Part shown: positions 38,793 through 50,296 of the stretch, piece after piece
Numbering within the stretch: position 1 is the first letter of the stretch
How the letters are laid out: each line of letters starts with the position of its first letter
Assembly: GCF_001667015.1 (NCBI RefSeq)
Contig: NZ_LZIS01000027.1
Span: 34,737-98,736 of the forward strand
Source of the DNA: Mycobacterium sp. E3198
Lineage (GTDB): Bacteria > Actinomycetota > Actinomycetes > Mycobacteriales > Mycobacteriaceae
Reading direction: 5' to 3'
Length of the DNA stretch: 64,000 nucleotides
The notes under the pieces: generated by a model
The model's input: only the letters and a program-made list of their open reading frames with translations
Databases searched by the model: none
What the model was told of the DNA's origin: nothing
Program-made: the position numbers and the translations under genes

Positions 38793-39314
38793 ATGGGAAC
38801 CAATCAGCGCGCGAGCATCGTCATGTCCGAAGACGAGATCGCCGACTTCGTCGTGAAGAGCCGCACCGGCACGCTGGCCACCGTCGGCCCCGACGGCCAG
38901 CCGCACCTGACCGCGATGTGGTACGCCGTCGTCGACGGCGAGGTCTGGCTCGAGACCAAGGCGAAGTCGCAGAAGGCGATCAACCTGACCCGCGACCCGC
39001 GGGTGAGCTTTTTGATCGAGGACGGCGACACCTACGACACGCTGCGCGGGGTGTCCTTCGAGGGCGTCGCGGAGATCGTCGACGATCCCGACGTCGCGCA
39101 CCGGGTCGGGGTCAGCGTCTTCGAGCGCTACACGGGCCCCTACACCGACGAGATGAAGCCCTTCGTCGAGCAGATGATGAACAAGCGCGTGTGCGTGCGC
39201 ATCGTCGCCCGCCGCGCGCGCTCGTGGGATCACCGCAAGCTCGGCTTGCCGCCGATGCCGGTGGGCGGATCGACGGCGCCGGCCGCACTGCGGACCGGCC
39301 AAGAGATTTTGTAG
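38793..39314 (+). CDS. PPOX/F420-type flavin-fold protein
   Basis: A 173-aa split beta-barrel protein of the pyridoxamine-phosphate-oxidase superfamily: RTGTLATVGPDGQPHLTAMWYAVVDGEVWLETKAKSQKAINLTRDPRVSFLIEDG is the classic core. It corresponds to Rv2991, a member of the F420-binding class, so F420 is the likely cofactor. The start ATG 38793 has no clear ribosome binding site. The stop codon TAG (39312-39314) lies inside the 3' end of the opposite-strand tRNA-Glu. Confidence 0.88.
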   Translation: MGTNQRASIVMSEDEIADFVVKSRTGTLATVGPDGQPHLTAMWYAVVDGEVWLETKAKSQKAINLTRDPRVSFLIEDGDTYDTLRGVSFEGVAEIVDDPDVAHRVGVSVFERYTGPYTDEMKPFVEQMMNKRVCVRIVARRARSWDHRKLGLPPMPVGGSTAPAALRTGQEIL

Positions 39315-39384
39315 CCCCGATGGGATTCGAACCCACGCTACCGCCGTGAGAGGGCGGCGTCCTAGGCCGCTAGACGACGGGGCC
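39312..39384 (-). tRNA. tRNA-Glu (CTC)
   Basis: A 73-nt cloverleaf on the minus strand: acceptor GGCCCCG with CGGGGCT, D-arm with AGCGGCCTAGGAC, anticodon stem CCGCC/GGCGG around CTCTCAC (anticodon CTC), T-arm GTGGG-TTCGAAT-CCCAT, discriminator A. CCA is not encoded. It lies upstream of the tRNA-Gln and gltX, the glutamyl-tRNA synthetase. Confidence 0.95.
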
Positions 39385-39456
39385 AGAACCGATCCGAGCT
39401 GCCAGCATAGCTCACCCCAGAAGGGCGACCTAATCGCTGTTCGTGCTGCAGTCTTG

Positions 39457-39528
39457 CTGGGGTACCAGGACTCGAACCTAGAATGGCTGAACCAGAATCA
39501 GCTGTGTTGCCAATTACACCATACCCCA
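39457..39528 (-). tRNA. tRNA-Gln (CTG)
   Basis: A 72-nt cloverleaf on the minus strand: acceptor TGGGGTA with TACCCCA, anticodon arm GCTGA-TTCTGGT-TCAGC (anticodon CTG), T-loop TTCGAGT, discriminator G. It is 72 bp upstream of the tRNA-Glu in the same direction, so both may share a transcript. Actinobacteria lack GlnRS; this tRNA is charged by GltX and amidated by GatCAB, and both are encoded in this window. Confidence 0.95.
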
Positions 39529-39632
39529 TTTGCGGCCTAAAACCGCTGGTCACAACGGTTCTGCAGTCTAGCGCACCCCGGGTGGCCAGCCGTAGACGGC
39601 CGTTGTGAACCGCAGTGCAGACTACCAAAAAC

Positions 39633-41087
39633 TCAGGCCGCGTCGTCGCGCGCCGCCCGCAAGCGCGCCACGCTACGGTCGCGGCCCAGCAGTTCCAATG
39701 ATTCGAACAACGGCGGGCTGATCGTCGTTCCCGTCGCGGCGACCCGGATCGGGCCGAACGCCTTGCGCGGTTTGAGCCCCAGGTTGTCGATGAGCGCGGT
39801 CTTGAGGGCCTGCTCGATCTGTGCCGTGTTCCAGTCCGTCACGCCGTCCAGCGCCCGCAGCGCCGCGTCCAACACCGCGATGCCGTCGGGTCCGAGCTCC
39901 TTGGCGGCGGCCTTGGGATCGATCGCGTAGTCGTCGTCGTTGAGGAACTTCAGCAGGTCCCACGCATCGCCGAGGACGACGATGCGGGTCTGCACCAGTT
40001 CGGCGGCCGTGGCGAATCCGGCGTCGTCGAGCGGGACCCGGTGGCCGTGGGTGTCCAGGTACTCGCGGAGGCGACCGGTGAAGTCGGCCACATCGAGCAT
40101 CCGGATGTGCTCGGCGTTCAGTGCGTCGGCCTTCTTCTGGTCGAATCGGGCCGGGTTGGAATTGACGTCGACGACGTCGAAAGCGGCCACCATTTCGTCG
40201 AGGCTGAACAGGTCGCGATCGTCGGCGATCGCCCAGCCCAGCAGCGCAAGGTAATTCAGCAAGCCCTCCGGGATGAAGCCCCGGTCGCGGTGCGCGAACA
40301 GGTTGGACTGCGGGTCGCGCTTGGAGAGCTTCTTGGTGCCCTCCCCCAATACCGTTGGCAGGTGTGCGAATTGCGGGGTGCGTTCGGCGACCCCGATCCG
40401 GATCATCGCCCGATACAGGGCGAGCTGGCGCGGGGTCGACGGCAGCAGGTCCTCGCCGCGCAGCACGTGGGTGATCTTCATCAGCGCGTCGTCGACCGGG
40501 TTCACCAACGTGTACAACGGATCTCCCGTCGCGCGGGTCAGGGCGAAATCGGGCACGCTGCCCGCCGCGAACGTGGTCGGCCCGCGCACCAGGTCGTCCC
40601 AGCCGAGGTCGTCGTCGGGCATCCGCAACCGCACCACCGGCTGGCGTCCCTCGGCCAGAAACGCCGCGCGCTGGGAGTCGGTGAGCTGCCGGTCGAAGTT
40701 GTCGTACCCCAGCTTGGGATTGCGGCCGGCGGCGATGTGGCGGGCCTCGACCTCCTCCGGCGTCGAGAACGCGTAGTAGGCCTCCCCGGCCTCGAGCAGC
40801 CTGGCCACCACGTCTCGGTAGATCTCGGTGCGCTGCGACTGGCGGTACGGGCCGTGCGGACCGCCGACCTCGGGCCCCTCGTCCCAGTCGAGGCCGAGCC
40901 AGCGCAGCGCGTCGAGCAGCGCCAGGTAGCTTTCCTCGGTGTCGCGCTGGGCGTCGGTGTCCTCGATGCGAAACACGAAGGTGCCGCCGGTGTGTCGGGC
41001 GTAGGCCCAATTGAACAGCGCGGTGCGGACCATCCCGACGTGCGGGGTGCCGGTCGGCGACGGGCAGAACCGGACTCGGACTGTCAC
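39633..41087 (-). CDS. gltX: Glutamyl-tRNA synthetase (non-discriminating type expected)
   Basis: A 484-aa class I synthetase that charges tRNA-Glu and, in bacteria with GatCAB and no GlnRS, also mischarges tRNA-Gln. [11 protein letters not shown] at 8-18 is the HIGH-type motif and KKLSKRD the KMSKS-type motif. GTG 41087 overlaps the stop of the FAH-family gene as GTGA and fits the length. It is directly followed by its tRNA substrates, tRNA-Gln and tRNA-Glu, on the same strand. Confidence 0.96.
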   Translation of the reverse strand: MTVRVRFCPSPTGTPHVGMVRTALFNWAYARHTGGTFVFRIEDTDAQRDTEESYLALLDALRWLGLDWDEGPEVGGPHGPYRQSQRTEIYRDVVARLLEAGEAYYAFSTPEEVEARHIAAGRNPKLGYDNFDRQLTDSQRAAFLAEGRQPVVRLRMPDDDLGWDDLVRGPTTFAAGSVPDFALTRATGDPLYTLVNPVDDALMKITHVLRGEDLLPSTPRQLALYRAMIRIGVAERTPQFAHLPTVLGEGTKKLSKRDPQSNLFAHRDRGFIPEGLLNYLALLGWAIADDRDLFSLDEMVAAFDVVDVNSNPARFDQKKADALNAEHIRMLDVADFTGRLREYLDTHGHRVPLDDAGFATAAELVQTRIVVLGDAWDLLKFLNDDDYAIDPKAAAKELGPDGIAVLDAALRALDGVTDWNTAQIEQALKTALIDNLGLKPRKAFGPIRVAATGTTISPPLFESLELLGRDRSVARLRAARDDAA

Positions 41088-41884
41088 GATTTTCCTTTGC
41101 GGACAACGGGATTGACGAGGCTGCCGATGCCCTCGATCGTGACGGAGACCGTGTCGCCGTCCTCGATGGGACCGACGCCCGCGGGCGTTCCGGTGAGGAT
41201 GAGGTCGCCCGGCAGCAGGGTCATCACCGCCGAGATCCACTCCACGATGGCCCCGACGTCGTGGATCATCAGCGAGGTGCGGCTGTGTTGCTTCACCTCG
41301 CGGTTGACCTCGGTGCGCAGCTCGAGGTCCGCCGGATCGACGTCGGTGACGATCCACGGCCCGACCGGGCAGAAGGTGTCATGGCCCTTGGCGCGGGTCC
41401 ATTGGCCGTCGGCCTGTTGTTGGTCGCGCGCCGACACGTCGTTGGCGATGGTGTAGCCGAGGATGTTGTCGGCCGCCTGGGCGGCGGGCACGTCCTTGCA
41501 CGGCCGGCCGATGACGGCGGCCAGCTCGCCCTCGAAGTGCACGGGTGAGGCGTTGGCGGGCAACCGGATCGGTACGTTGGGCCCGATGATCGCGGTGTTG
41601 GGCTTGAGGAAGATGATCGGGTCCGCCGCCGCCGGGCCCGTCGCGAAGCCGCTCATTTCCGCGATGTGATCGGCGTAGTTCTTGCCGACGCAGACGACCT
41701 TGCCGGCCAGGATCGGGGCCAGCAGCCGCACGTCGGCCAGCGGCCAGGACCGGCCGGTGAAGTTCGGCGTGCCGAACGGGTGCTCGGCGATCTCCCGCGC
41801 GATCATCCCGGCGGGATCGTCCAGCTCGCCCTCGATGCTGACGAAGGCGACACCGTCCGGGCTGGCGATTCGACCAAGGCGCAT
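41084..41884 (-). CDS. Fumarylacetoacetate hydrolase (FAH) family protein
   Basis: A 266-aa protein with the FAH fold: [16 protein letters not shown], the metal-ligand region [13 protein letters not shown] and [14 protein letters not shown]. Members hydrolyse or isomerise 2-oxo acids in aromatic catabolism (2-hydroxyhepta-2,4-diene-1,7-dioate isomerase) or act as oxaloacetate decarboxylase/tautomerase. It corresponds to Rv2993c. ATG 41884 ([11 protein letters not shown]) is taken as the start. The coupling with gltX is conserved in mycobacteria. The real substrate is undetermined. Confidence 0.88.
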   Translation of the reverse strand: MRLGRIASPDGVAFVSIEGELDDPAGMIAREIAEHPFGTPNFTGRSWPLADVRLLAPILAGKVVCVGKNYADHIAEMSGFATGPAAADPIIFLKPNTAIIGPNVPIRLPANASPVHFEGELAAVIGRPCKDVPAAQAADNILGYTIANDVSARDQQQADGQWTRAKGHDTFCPVGPWIVTDVDPADLELRTEVNREVKQHSRTSLMIHDVGAIVEWISAVMTLLPGDLILTGTPAGVGPIEDGDTVSVTIEGIGSLVNPVVRKGKS

Positions 41885-42030
41885 TCGTTGCAGCCTAGTG
41901 GCGGTCGCGAGCGCGGCGCTGGGGGCACCACCCGCTTGCGGGGGACCGGGCGCTGCGGGCCGCCACCATCGGAAATAGCGGGCCACCCGGGTTCCGGCCC
42001 CGGGCGCCGACCCTGTGCAAGCATGGATTG

Positions 42031-43374
42031 ATGCCGAAGGGCGACGCCACGCTCGGCGCGGGAGCGCGCTGGAGGGTGATGGTCGTCTCGCTGTTCGTGA
42101 CGGCCAGTTCCTTCCTCTTCATCAACGGCATCGCGTTTTTGATCCCGTCGCTGGAGGACCGGCGCCGGATCGCACTGACGGAAGCGAGCCTGTTGTCGTC
42201 GATGCCCAGCTGGGGCATGGTCGTCACCCTGGTGCTGTGGGGCTACGTCACCGACCGCGTGGGCGAGCGGATCGTGCTGACCGCGGGTTCGGCGCTGACC
42301 TCGGCCGCGGCCTACGCCGCGGCATCGGTCCATTCGATGGTCTGGGTCGGCGTCTACCTGTTCCTGGGTGGCATGGCCGCCGCGAGCTGCAACACCGCCG
42401 GCGGGCGACTCGTGGCCGGGTGGTTCCCGCCGCAGCAACGCGGCCTGGCCATGGGCATCCGCCAGACCGCTCAACCGCTGGGAATCGCGGTGGGCGCGCT
42501 GGTGATGCCGGAGCTGGCCGAGCGCGGCCCGCACGCGGGGCTGATGTTTCCCGCCTTCGTGTGCGGCGCCGCGGCCGCGGTCAGCGCGGTCGGCGTCGTG
42601 AACCCGCCGCGAAAATCCCGCAGGGCGGCCACGGAATCCGAACTGGGCAGCCCGTATCGCGGGTCCTCGGTGCTGTGGCGCATTCACGCGGTCGCGGGCC
42701 TGCTCATGATGCCGCAGACGGTGACGGTCACCTTCATGCTGGTCTGGTTGATCAACCACCACCACTGGTCGGTCGCCGCGGCCGGCGGCCTGGTGACGCT
42801 TGCGCAGCTGCTCGGCGCGGTGGGCCGCATCGCGGTCGGCCGCTGGTCCGATCGCATCGGCTCACGCATGCAACCCGTCGCCGTCATCGCCACGGCGGCC
42901 GCGTTGACCCTTTTCCTGCTCGCGCTCTCGGACCTGGTGGACTCGCGATTCGACATCGCGCTTATGGTCGCGATCGCGGTGATCGCGGTGCTCGACAACG
43001 GGCTCGAGGCAACGGCCATCACCGAATTCGCCGGTCCGTTCTGGAGCGGGCGCGCGCTGGGCATCCAGAACACCACCCAGCGGGTGGTGGCCGCCGTCGG
43101 TCCCCCGCTGTTCGGCGTGCTGATCAGCGCGGCGAGGTACCCGCCGGCGTGGGCGCTGTGCGGGCTGTTCCCGCTGGCCGCGGTGCCGTTGGTGCCGATC
43201 CGGTTGCTGCCACCCGGATTGGAGACTAGAGCCCGGCGGCGATCCGTTCGCCGACTTCGCTGGTGGCGCGCCGTTCGTTCCCGCGAGTCGCCAGATACTT
43301 CTCGACGGCACGGTCCACCCGGGCGGCGGCCTCCTCCTCGCCGAGGTGGTCGAGCAGCAGCGCCACCGACATGA
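42031..43374 (+). CDS. MFS transporter
   Basis: A 447-aa major facilitator with about 12 transmembrane segments and the MFS motif [10 protein letters not shown] between helices 2 and 3, repeated in the second half as [11 protein letters not shown]. It corresponds to Rv2994. The last about 50 residues are very Arg/Pro-rich and are encoded antisense to the leuB 3' end (149-bp overlap). A stop in the next frame lies at GGAGACTAG. Either the convergent overlap is real or a frameshift conceals a shorter end. The transported substrate is unknown. Confidence 0.82.
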   Translation: MPKGDATLGAGARWRVMVVSLFVTASSFLFINGIAFLIPSLEDRRRIALTEASLLSSMPSWGMVVTLVLWGYVTDRVGERIVLTAGSALTSAAAYAAASVHSMVWVGVYLFLGGMAAASCNTAGGRLVAGWFPPQQRGLAMGIRQTAQPLGIAVGALVMPELAERGPHAGLMFPAFVCGAAAAVSAVGVVNPPRKSRRAATESELGSPYRGSSVLWRIHAVAGLLMMPQTVTVTFMLVWLINHHHWSVAAAGGLVTLAQLLGAVGRIAVGRWSDRIGSRMQPVAVIATAAALTLFLLALSDLVDSRFDIALMVAIAVIAVLDNGLEATAITEFAGPFWSGRALGIQNTTQRVVAAVGPPLFGVLISAARYPPAWALCGLFPLAAVPLVPIRLLPPGLETRARRRSVRRLRWWRAVRSRESPDTSRRHGPPGRRPPPRRGGRAAAPPT

Positions 43375-44236
43375 TGGCCGCGGTCGGATCCGCGATGCCC
43401 TGACCGGCGATGTCGGGTGCGCTCCCGTGCACCGGCTCGAACATCGACGGGTTGGTCCGGGTGGCGTCGATGTTTCCGCTGGCGGCCAAGCCGATTCCGC
43501 CACACACCGCCGCGGACAGGTCGGTGATGATGTCGCCGAACAGGTTGTCGGTGACGATCACGTCGAAGCGGCCGGGGTCGGTGACCATGAAGATGGTGGC
43601 GGCGTCGACGTGTTGGTACGCGACCTCGACGTCGGGATATTCCTCGCCGACCTCGGCCACGATCCGCGTCCACAGCTTGCCCGCGAACGTGAGCACGTTG
43701 TTCTTGTGCACCAGCGTCAGGTGCTTGCGGCGCAACATCGCCCGCTCGAACGCGTACTGCACCACCCGACGCACGCCGAACGCGGTGTTCAGGCTGACCT
43801 CGGTGGCCACCTCGTGGGGTGTTCCGGCGCGAATCGCGCCGCCGTTGCCCGTGTAGGGCCCCTCGGTGCCCTCGCGGACCACGACGAAATCGATATCGGG
43901 ATTGCCCGCGAGCGGACTGCTCACGCCCTTGTACAGCCGCCCCGGTCGCAGGTTCACGTGGTGGTCCAGCTCAAAGCGCAGGCGCAGCAACAGCCCTCGC
44001 TCCAGCACGCCGCTGGGCACCGACGGATCGCCGACCGCGCCGAGCAGGATGGCGTCATGCTCACGCAACTCGGCGAGCACGGAGTCCGGCAGCAACTCGC
44101 CCGTGGCGTGGAACCGGCGGGCGCCGAGGTCGTAGGAGGTCTTGTCCACGCCCGGCACCACCGCGTCGAGGACCTTGACGGCCTCGGCCACCACCTCCGG
44201 CCCGATCCCGTCGCCGCCGATCACCGCGAGTTTCAC
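43226..44236 (-). CDS. leuB: 3-isopropylmalate dehydrogenase
   Basis: A 336-aa NAD-dependent decarboxylating dehydrogenase, the third specific step of leucine synthesis. Marks: [11 protein letters not shown] at the N-terminus, the substrate-binding arginines in [19 protein letters not shown], the metal site in [29 protein letters not shown], and [17 protein letters not shown]. It overlaps serA by 4 nt at the upstream side (ATGA-type), so serine and leucine genes are coupled. The 3' end runs under the convergent MFS gene. Confidence 0.96.
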   Translation of the reverse strand: MKLAVIGGDGIGPEVVAEAVKVLDAVVPGVDKTSYDLGARRFHATGELLPDSVLAELREHDAILLGAVGDPSVPSGVLERGLLLRLRFELDHHVNLRPGRLYKGVSSPLAGNPDIDFVVVREGTEGPYTGNGGAIRAGTPHEVATEVSLNTAFGVRRVVQYAFERAMLRRKHLTLVHKNNVLTFAGKLWTRIVAEVGEEYPDVEVAYQHVDAATIFMVTDPGRFDVIVTDNLFGDIITDLSAAVCGGIGLAASGNIDATRTNPSMFEPVHGSAPDIAGQGIADPTAAIMSVALLLDHLGEEEAAARVDRAVEKYLATRGNERRATSEVGERIAAGL

Positions 44237-45819
44237 GACAGGTCAACCACTTCGAGTTTCTTGGCGCTCACCGCGGCCGCGATCGCCGACCGCACGTCCT
44301 CCGGCACGTCCTGGTCGACGCGCAACAGGATCGTCGCGAACGGACCCTCGGCGTCCTCGGACAGTTGGGCCGCGTGGATGTTCACCCCGGCGCCGCCGAG
44401 CAGGGTGCCGATCTTGCCCAACGCCCCCGGCTGGTCGACGTAGTGGACGATCAGGTTGGTCCCTTCGGCGCGCAGATCGAAGTGGCGGCCGTTGATCTGC
44501 ACGATCTTCTGCACTTGCTGCGTCCCGGCCAGCGTGCCGGCGACGTTGACGGCCGTACCGTCGTGGGCCACGCCCCGCACGTCGACCATGCTGCGGTAGT
44601 TGGGGCTTTCGGAGGCCGTCGAGATCTCGGCGGACACCCCGCGTTCGGCGGCCAGCGCCGGCGCGTTGACGAACGTCACCGGCCCCTCGACGACGGCCGA
44701 GAACAGCCCCCGCAGCGCCGAAAGCTTCAGCACCTCAACGTCTTCGGCGGCGAGCTCGCCGCGCACCTGCACCGACAACGACACCGGCGGCGCATCGGAC
44801 AGCGTGGCGACCAGCACGCCGAGCTTGCGTGCCAGGTCCAGCCAGGGCGCCACTTCCTCGTTGACCACGCCGCCGCCGACGTTGACGGCGTCGGGAACGA
44901 ACTCGCCGGCCAGGGCCAGCCGCACGCTTTCGGCCACGTCGGTGCCGGCCCGGTCCTGCGCCTCGGCGGTGGACGCCCCCAGATGCGGGGTGACCACCAC
45001 CTGTGGCAGCTCGAAAAGCGGGCTGTCGGTGCAGGGTTCGGTGGAGAACACGTCGAGGCCGGCGGCGCGCACCTGCCCGCTGTTCACGGCCTCGGCCAGC
45101 GCGGCCTCGTCCACCAGGCCGCCGCGCGCCGCGTTGACGATGATGACGCCCGGCTTGGTCTTCGCCAGTGCCTCCTTGTCGATCAGCCCCGCGGTCTCCG
45201 GCGTCTTCGGCAGATGCACCGAGATGAAGTCGGCGCGGCCCAGCAGATCGTCCAGCGACAGCAGCTCGATGCCGAGTTGCGCGGCCCGGGCCGCCGGCAC
45301 GTACGGGTCGTAGGCGACCACGTGGGTGCCGAAGGCCGCGATCCGTTGCGCGAACAACTGCCCGATCCGGCCCAACCCCACGACGCCGACCGTCTTGCCG
45401 AAAATCTCGGTGCCCGAGAACTTCGACCGCTTCCAGGTGTGCTCGCGCAGCGTGGCATCGGCCGCCGGGATTTCACGCGCGGCGGACAGCAGCAGCGCCA
45501 TCGCGTGTTCGGCGGCGCTGTGAATGTTCGACGTGGGGGCGTTGACCACCAGCACCCCGCGCGCCGTCGCGGCGTCGACGTCGACGTTGTCCAGGCCGAC
45601 GCCGGCGCGGGCCACGATCTTCAGCTTGGGAGCCGCCGCGAGCACCTCGGCGTCGACGGTGGTGGCCGACCGCACCAGCAGCGCGTCGGCCTCGGGCACG
45701 GCCGCCAGCAGCTTCGGCCGGTCGGGCCCGTCGACCCAGCGCACCTCGACCTGGTCCCCCAGGGCGGCGACGGTTGATTCGGCGAGTTTGTCGGCAATGA
45801 GTACAACAGGCAGATTCAC
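44233..45819 (-). CDS. serA: D-3-phosphoglycerate dehydrogenase
   Basis: A 528-aa enzyme for the first step of serine synthesis. The NAD-binding motif is [11 protein letters not shown] (147-157), with catalytic Arg, Glu and His in the [13 protein letters not shown] to TPHLGAST region. It has the long type I organisation with an intervening ASB domain (about 320-450) and a C-terminal ACT domain (about 455-528) that binds the inhibitor serine. The length matches Rv2996c. The GTG start is followed by [13 protein letters not shown]. Confidence 0.96.
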   Translation of the reverse strand: MNLPVVLIADKLAESTVAALGDQVEVRWVDGPDRPKLLAAVPEADALLVRSATTVDAEVLAAAPKLKIVARAGVGLDNVDVDAATARGVLVVNAPTSNIHSAAEHAMALLLSAAREIPAADATLREHTWKRSKFSGTEIFGKTVGVVGLGRIGQLFAQRIAAFGTHVVAYDPYVPAARAAQLGIELLSLDDLLGRADFISVHLPKTPETAGLIDKEALAKTKPGVIIVNAARGGLVDEAALAEAVNSGQVRAAGLDVFSTEPCTDSPLFELPQVVVTPHLGASTAEAQDRAGTDVAESVRLALAGEFVPDAVNVGGGVVNEEVAPWLDLARKLGVLVATLSDAPPVSLSVQVRGELAAEDVEVLKLSALRGLFSAVVEGPVTFVNAPALAAERGVSAEISTASESPNYRSMVDVRGVAHDGTAVNVAGTLAGTQQVQKIVQINGRHFDLRAEGTNLIVHYVDQPGALGKIGTLLGGAGVNIHAAQLSEDAEGPFATILLRVDQDVPEDVRSAIAAAVSAKKLEVVDLS

Positions 45820-45848
45820 GCGGCCAGCCTATCGGCTGTCATTGACGG

Positions 45849-46035
45849 GTGGCCGCCACCTTGGACGTGACCGTAGTCGGCAGCGGGCCCAACGGCCTCA
45901 CCGCGGCCGTGATCTGCGCCCGTGCGGGTCTGAAAGTGCAGGTCATCGAGGCGCAGCCGACGTTCGGCGGCGGCACCCGCAGCGCGGCTGACATCGGATT
46001 GCCAGGAGTTTCACACGACGTGCGCTCCGCATCGG
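45849..46035 (+). pseudogene. Truncated FAD-dependent oxidoreductase (Rv2997-like) remnant
   Basis: Only the N-terminal FAD/Rossmann part remains: [41 protein letters not shown], then [12 protein letters not shown] where the intact homologue continues for some 400 residues. The reading frame goes on to 46073 without similarity. The full gene in H37Rv (Rv2997, about 480 aa) lies in the same place after serA. So an internal and 3' deletion has removed most of the gene and probably its downstream neighbours. Confidence 0.75.
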
Positions 46036-46069
46036 CGGCGCCTGACCGCGGCATGCCTAGGCTTTCCCC

Positions 46070-46672
46070 ATGACCAAGCTCGCGATCATCTACTACTCGG
46101 CCACGGGCCACGGCACCGCGATGGCCCGGCGCGTCGCGGCGGTGGCCGAGTCGGCGGGCGCCGAGGTGCGCCTGCGGCACGTCGCCGAAACCCAGGACCC
46201 GCAATCGTTCGCGCACAACCCGGCGTGGACCGCGAATTACGAAGCGACCAAGGACCTCCCCGCGGCCGCCAGCGACGACATCGTGTGGGCCGACGCGGTG
46301 ATCTTCGGCTCGCCGACCCGCTTCGGTTCTCCCGCCGCGCAATTGCGCGCCTTCCTCGACTCGCTGGGCGGACTGTGGGCCCAAGGCAAGCTCGCCGACA
46401 AGGTCTATGCGGGATTCACGTCGTCCAACACGCTGCACGGCGGGCAGGAGACGACCCTGCTCGCGCTCTACATCACCCTGATGCATTTCGGCGGCATCAT
46501 CGTGCCGCCGGGATACACCGATCCGGTCAAGTTCGTCGACGGCAACCCGTACGGCGTGAGCCTGGTGTCCACCCACGACAACATCGATGAGTTCGACGAG
46601 TCCACGCAAAACGCGCTCGATCACCTGGCGCGCCGGGTGGTCGCCACCGCCGACCGGCTGGCGGCGCCCTAG
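46070..46672 (+). CDS. WrbA-like flavodoxin (NAD(P)H:quinone oxidoreductase)
   Basis: A 200-aa flavodoxin-fold protein. The FMN phosphate loop [11 protein letters not shown] (8-18), [13 protein letters not shown] and [34 protein letters not shown] match the WrbA family of quinone reductases. A -10-like TAGGCT lies 8 nt before the ATG, so the message is probably leaderless. It stands in the place of the H37Rv genes Rv2997-Rv3000, next to the deletion scar. A dispersed inverted repeat follows its stop. Confidence 0.88.
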   Translation: MTKLAIIYYSATGHGTAMARRVAAVAESAGAEVRLRHVAETQDPQSFAHNPAWTANYEATKDLPAAASDDIVWADAVIFGSPTRFGSPAAQLRAFLDSLGGLWAQGKLADKVYAGFTSSNTLHGGQETTLLALYITLMHFGGIIVPPGYTDPVKFVDGNPYGVSLVSTHDNIDEFDESTQNALDHLARRVVATADRLAAP

Positions 46673-46678
46673 ATCGCC

Positions 46679-46732
46679 GAGCGTGAAACTGTTGCGAGAA
46701 TCGGGCGGAAAATTCGCAACAGGTTCACGCTC
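46679..46732. repeat. GAGCGTGAA-type inverted repeat between convergent genes
   Basis: Arms of 19 bp, GAGCGTGAAACTGTTGCGA (46679-46697) and TCGCAACAGGTTCACGCTC (46714-46732), pair with one mismatch around a 16-bp AT-richer spacer. It lies between the WrbA-like stop and the ilvC stop, so it would serve as a bidirectional terminator, and it has the look of a dispersed intergenic element. Confidence 0.85.
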
Positions 46733-46743
46733 GACGAAGCGAG

Positions 46744-47778
<1,035 letters not shown>

Positions 47779-48285
47779 TTACTTGCCGGTGCCCATGCCG
47801 CGTGGACCGCGGGACAGCGACACCATTCCGGATTGGGCGATCTCGCGGATGCCGAACGGCTCCAGCACGCGCAGGAATGCCTCGATCTTGCCCCGGTCGC
47901 CGGTGGCCTCGATGGTCAGCGATTCCGGTGACACGTCGATCACCTTGGCGCGGAACAGGTTCACCGCTTCGATCACCTGACTGCGGGTGCCGGCGTCGGC
48001 GCGCACCTTGATCAGAGACAACTCGCGGGACACGGAGTTGTCGTCGTCCTGCTCGATGATCTTGATCACGTTGATCAGCTTGTTGAGCTGCTTGGTGATC
48101 TGCTCGAGCGGGGTCTCCTCGGCGGAGACCACGATCGTCATGCGCGACATGTCCTTCTGCTCGGTCGCGCCGACGGCCAGCGACTCGATGTTGAAGCCGC
48201 GCCGGGAGAACAGCGCCGCCACGCGCGCGAGCACGCCGGGTTTGTCCTCGACCAACACCGACAGCGTGTGGGTTTTCGTGTTCAT
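47779..48285 (-). CDS. ilvN: Acetolactate synthase regulatory subunit
   Basis: A 168-aa subunit that activates IlvB and confers valine feedback. The N-terminal ACT domain begins HTLSVLVEDKPGVLARVAALFSRRGFNIESLAVG. ATG 48285 overlaps the ilvB stop as TGATG, which fixes the start and couples the two subunits' translation. The length matches Rv3002c. Confidence 0.96.
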   Translation of the reverse strand: MNTKTHTLSVLVEDKPGVLARVAALFSRRGFNIESLAVGATEQKDMSRMTIVVSAEETPLEQITKQLNKLINVIKIIEQDDDNSVSRELSLIKVRADAGTRSQVIEAVNLFRAKVIDVSPESLTIEATGDRGKIEAFLRVLEPFGIREIAQSGMVSLSRGPRGMGTGK

Positions 48286-50144
48286 CAGGCGTGCCCTTCG
48301 GTTTCGTCGTCGAACAGCGGGCGAATGCCGCGGGCCGCCTGGATCTCGTCGTTGCTGGTGCCGGCGGCGACCATCGGCCACACCTGCGCGTCGGCGCCGA
48401 CGATGAAGTCGATCACCACCGGACGGTCGTTGATCGCGCGCGCCTGGTTGATCACGTCGACGACGTCTTCGGCACGCTCGCAACGCAATCCGACGCAGCC
48501 CAGCGCCTCTGCCAGCTTCACGAAGTCGGGGATGCGGTGCGAATGCGTCGCGAGGTCGGTCTGCGAGTAGCGCTCCTGATAGAACAGCGTCTGCCACTGG
48601 CGCACCATGCCCAGGTTGCCGTTGTTGATCAGCGCCACCTTGATCGGCGCGCCCTCGATCGCGCAGGTGGCCAGCTCCTGGTTGGTCATCTGGAAGCAGC
48701 CGTCCCCGTCGATCGCCCACACCTCGGCGTCGGGTCGGGCGATCTTGGCGCCCATGGCCGCCGGAATGGCGAACCCCATGGTGCCCAGCCCGCCGGAATT
48801 CAGCCAGGTGCGCGGCTTCTCGTAGGAGATGAACTGGGCGGCCCACATCTGGTGCTGGCCGACACCGGCGACGTACACGGCGTCCGGGCCGGCGATCTCG
48901 CCCAGCTTCTCGATGACGTACTCGGGGCTCAGGCTGCCGTCGCTCTGCGGCCCGTAGCTCAGCGGGTAGGTGGCCTGGACGCCCTTCAGGTAGGCCCACC
49001 AGTCGGCCATCTCGATGCTGCCCGGGATGTCGTGGTGGCGCAGCATCGCGATCAGGTCGGTGATGACGGCCTTGACGTCGCCGACGATCGGCACGTCCGC
49101 GTGCCGGTTCTTGCCGATCTCGGCCGGGTCGATGTCGGCGTGGATGACCTTGGCCTCCGGGGCGAACGAGTCGAGCTTTCCGGTCACCCGGTCATCGAAC
49201 CGGGTGCCCAGCGCGATCAGCAGGTCGCTGCGCTGCAGCGCGGCCACCGCGGCGACCGTGCCGTGCATGCCGGGCATGCCCATGTGCTGCCGGTGGCTGT
49301 CCGGGAAGGCGCCGCGCGCCATCAGCGTCGTGACCACCGGGATGCCCGTCAGCTCGGCCAGCTCGAGCAGCTGCTCGGTGGCCTCGCCGCGAATGACCCC
49401 GCCGCCGACGTACAGCACCGGTTTGTGTGCGGCCGCGATCAGCTTGGCGGCCTCGCGGATCTGCCGGTTGTGCGGCTTGGTGTTCGGCTTGTAGCCGGGC
49501 AGGTCCATCCGGGGCGGCCAGCTGAACGTGCACTGGCCCTGCAGCACGTCCTTGGGGATGTCGACGAGCACCGCGCCGGGGCGGCCCGAGGCGGCGATGT
49601 GGAACGCCTCGGCGATCACCCGCGGAATCTCGTCGCCGGAGCGGACCAGGAAGTTGTGCTTGGTGATCGGCATCGTGATGCCCGAGATGTCGGCCTCCTG
49701 GAAGGCGTCGGTGCCGATCAGCCCGCGCCCGACCTGTCCGGTGATGGCGACGACGGGGATCGAGTCCATCTGGGCATCGGCCAACGGCGTCACCAGGTTG
49801 GTGGCGCCGGGACCCGACGTCGCCATGCAGACCCCGACCTTGCCGGTGGCGTGCGCGTACCCGCTGGCCGCGTGGCCGGCGCCCTGCTCATGGCGAACCA
49901 GCACGTGGCGCAGCCTTTTCGAGTCGAACAGCGGGTCGTACACGGGCAGCACGGCGCCGCCGGGGATCCCGAAGATCACCTCGACGTCGAGTTCCTCCAG
50001 CGACCGGATCACCGATTGGGCGCCCGTAAGTTGCTCCGGTCCAATGCGTTTCGGTTGCGCCGCCGGCGTCTTTGCGGCGGGTTTCACCGCGTCGGTGGCG
50101 ACGCTGGCCGCGTCAGGCGTCGCCGGCTTGGTGGGTGCGCTCAC
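48285..50144 (-). CDS. ilvB: Acetolactate synthase catalytic subunit
   Basis: A 619-aa TPP-dependent enzyme. The N-terminal half has [13 protein letters not shown] and [13 protein letters not shown] (catalytic Glu). The C-terminal TPP/Mg site is [22 protein letters not shown] 50144 (product beginning [11 protein letters not shown]) is chosen by homology and by GAGGACG upstream. It heads ilvBNC. A long leader with a short Leu/Val-rich peptide and a terminator lies between promoter and gene (50204-50340), so expression is likely attenuated by branched-chain amino acids. Confidence 0.97.
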   Translation of the reverse strand: MSAPTKPATPDAASVATDAVKPAAKTPAAQPKRIGPEQLTGAQSVIRSLEELDVEVIFGIPGGAVLPVYDPLFDSKRLRHVLVRHEQGAGHAASGYAHATGKVGVCMATSGPGATNLVTPLADAQMDSIPVVAITGQVGRGLIGTDAFQEADISGITMPITKHNFLVRSGDEIPRVIAEAFHIAASGRPGAVLVDIPKDVLQGQCTFSWPPRMDLPGYKPNTKPHNRQIREAAKLIAAAHKPVLYVGGGVIRGEATEQLLELAELTGIPVVTTLMARGAFPDSHRQHMGMPGMHGTVAAVAALQRSDLLIALGTRFDDRVTGKLDSFAPEAKVIHADIDPAEIGKNRHADVPIVGDVKAVITDLIAMLRHHDIPGSIEMADWWAYLKGVQATYPLSYGPQSDGSLSPEYVIEKLGEIAGPDAVYVAGVGQHQMWAAQFISYEKPRTWLNSGGLGTMGFAIPAAMGAKIARPDAEVWAIDGDGCFQMTNQELATCAIEGAPIKVALINNGNLGMVRQWQTLFYQERYSQTDLATHSHRIPDFVKLAEALGCVGLRCERAEDVVDVINQARAINDRPVVIDFIVGADAQVWPMVAAGTSNDEIQAARGIRPLFDDETEGHA

Positions 50145-50203
50145 TGTCGTCCTCGCCCTCTTGTCCCGTCTGGTCACGCTTCGTCGTTTCGTTGCCGCGC
50201 AAG

Positions 50204-50240
50204 AAAAAACCCCCGTCAGCTCGGCCGCTGAACGAGGGTT
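50204..50240 (-). terminator. Intrinsic terminator of the ilvB attenuator
   Basis: On the minus strand: AACCCTCGTTCAGC, loop GGCCGA, GCTGACGGGGGTT, then a run of T (50209-50204). The stem has 13 pairs with one bulged U. A U-tract terminator inside a leader, ahead of a biosynthetic operon, is the classic attenuator form and is rare in mycobacteria. Confidence 0.85.
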
Positions 50241-50296
50241 GCGCGTTGGTGCTGGATAGCTTCAAATGCCGAAGAGCCGGTCAGCCACCAACGCGC
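50241..50296 (-). ncRNA. ilvB leader hairpin (pause/1:2 structure)
   Basis: GCGCGTTGGTG (complement of 50286-50296), at the end of the leader peptide frame, is perfectly complementary to CACCAACGCGC (complement of 50241-50251). The 11-bp stem lies just upstream of the terminator. It would be disrupted by a ribosome stalled on the Leu/Val codons, as expected of an attenuator's 1:2 pairing. Confidence 0.75.
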
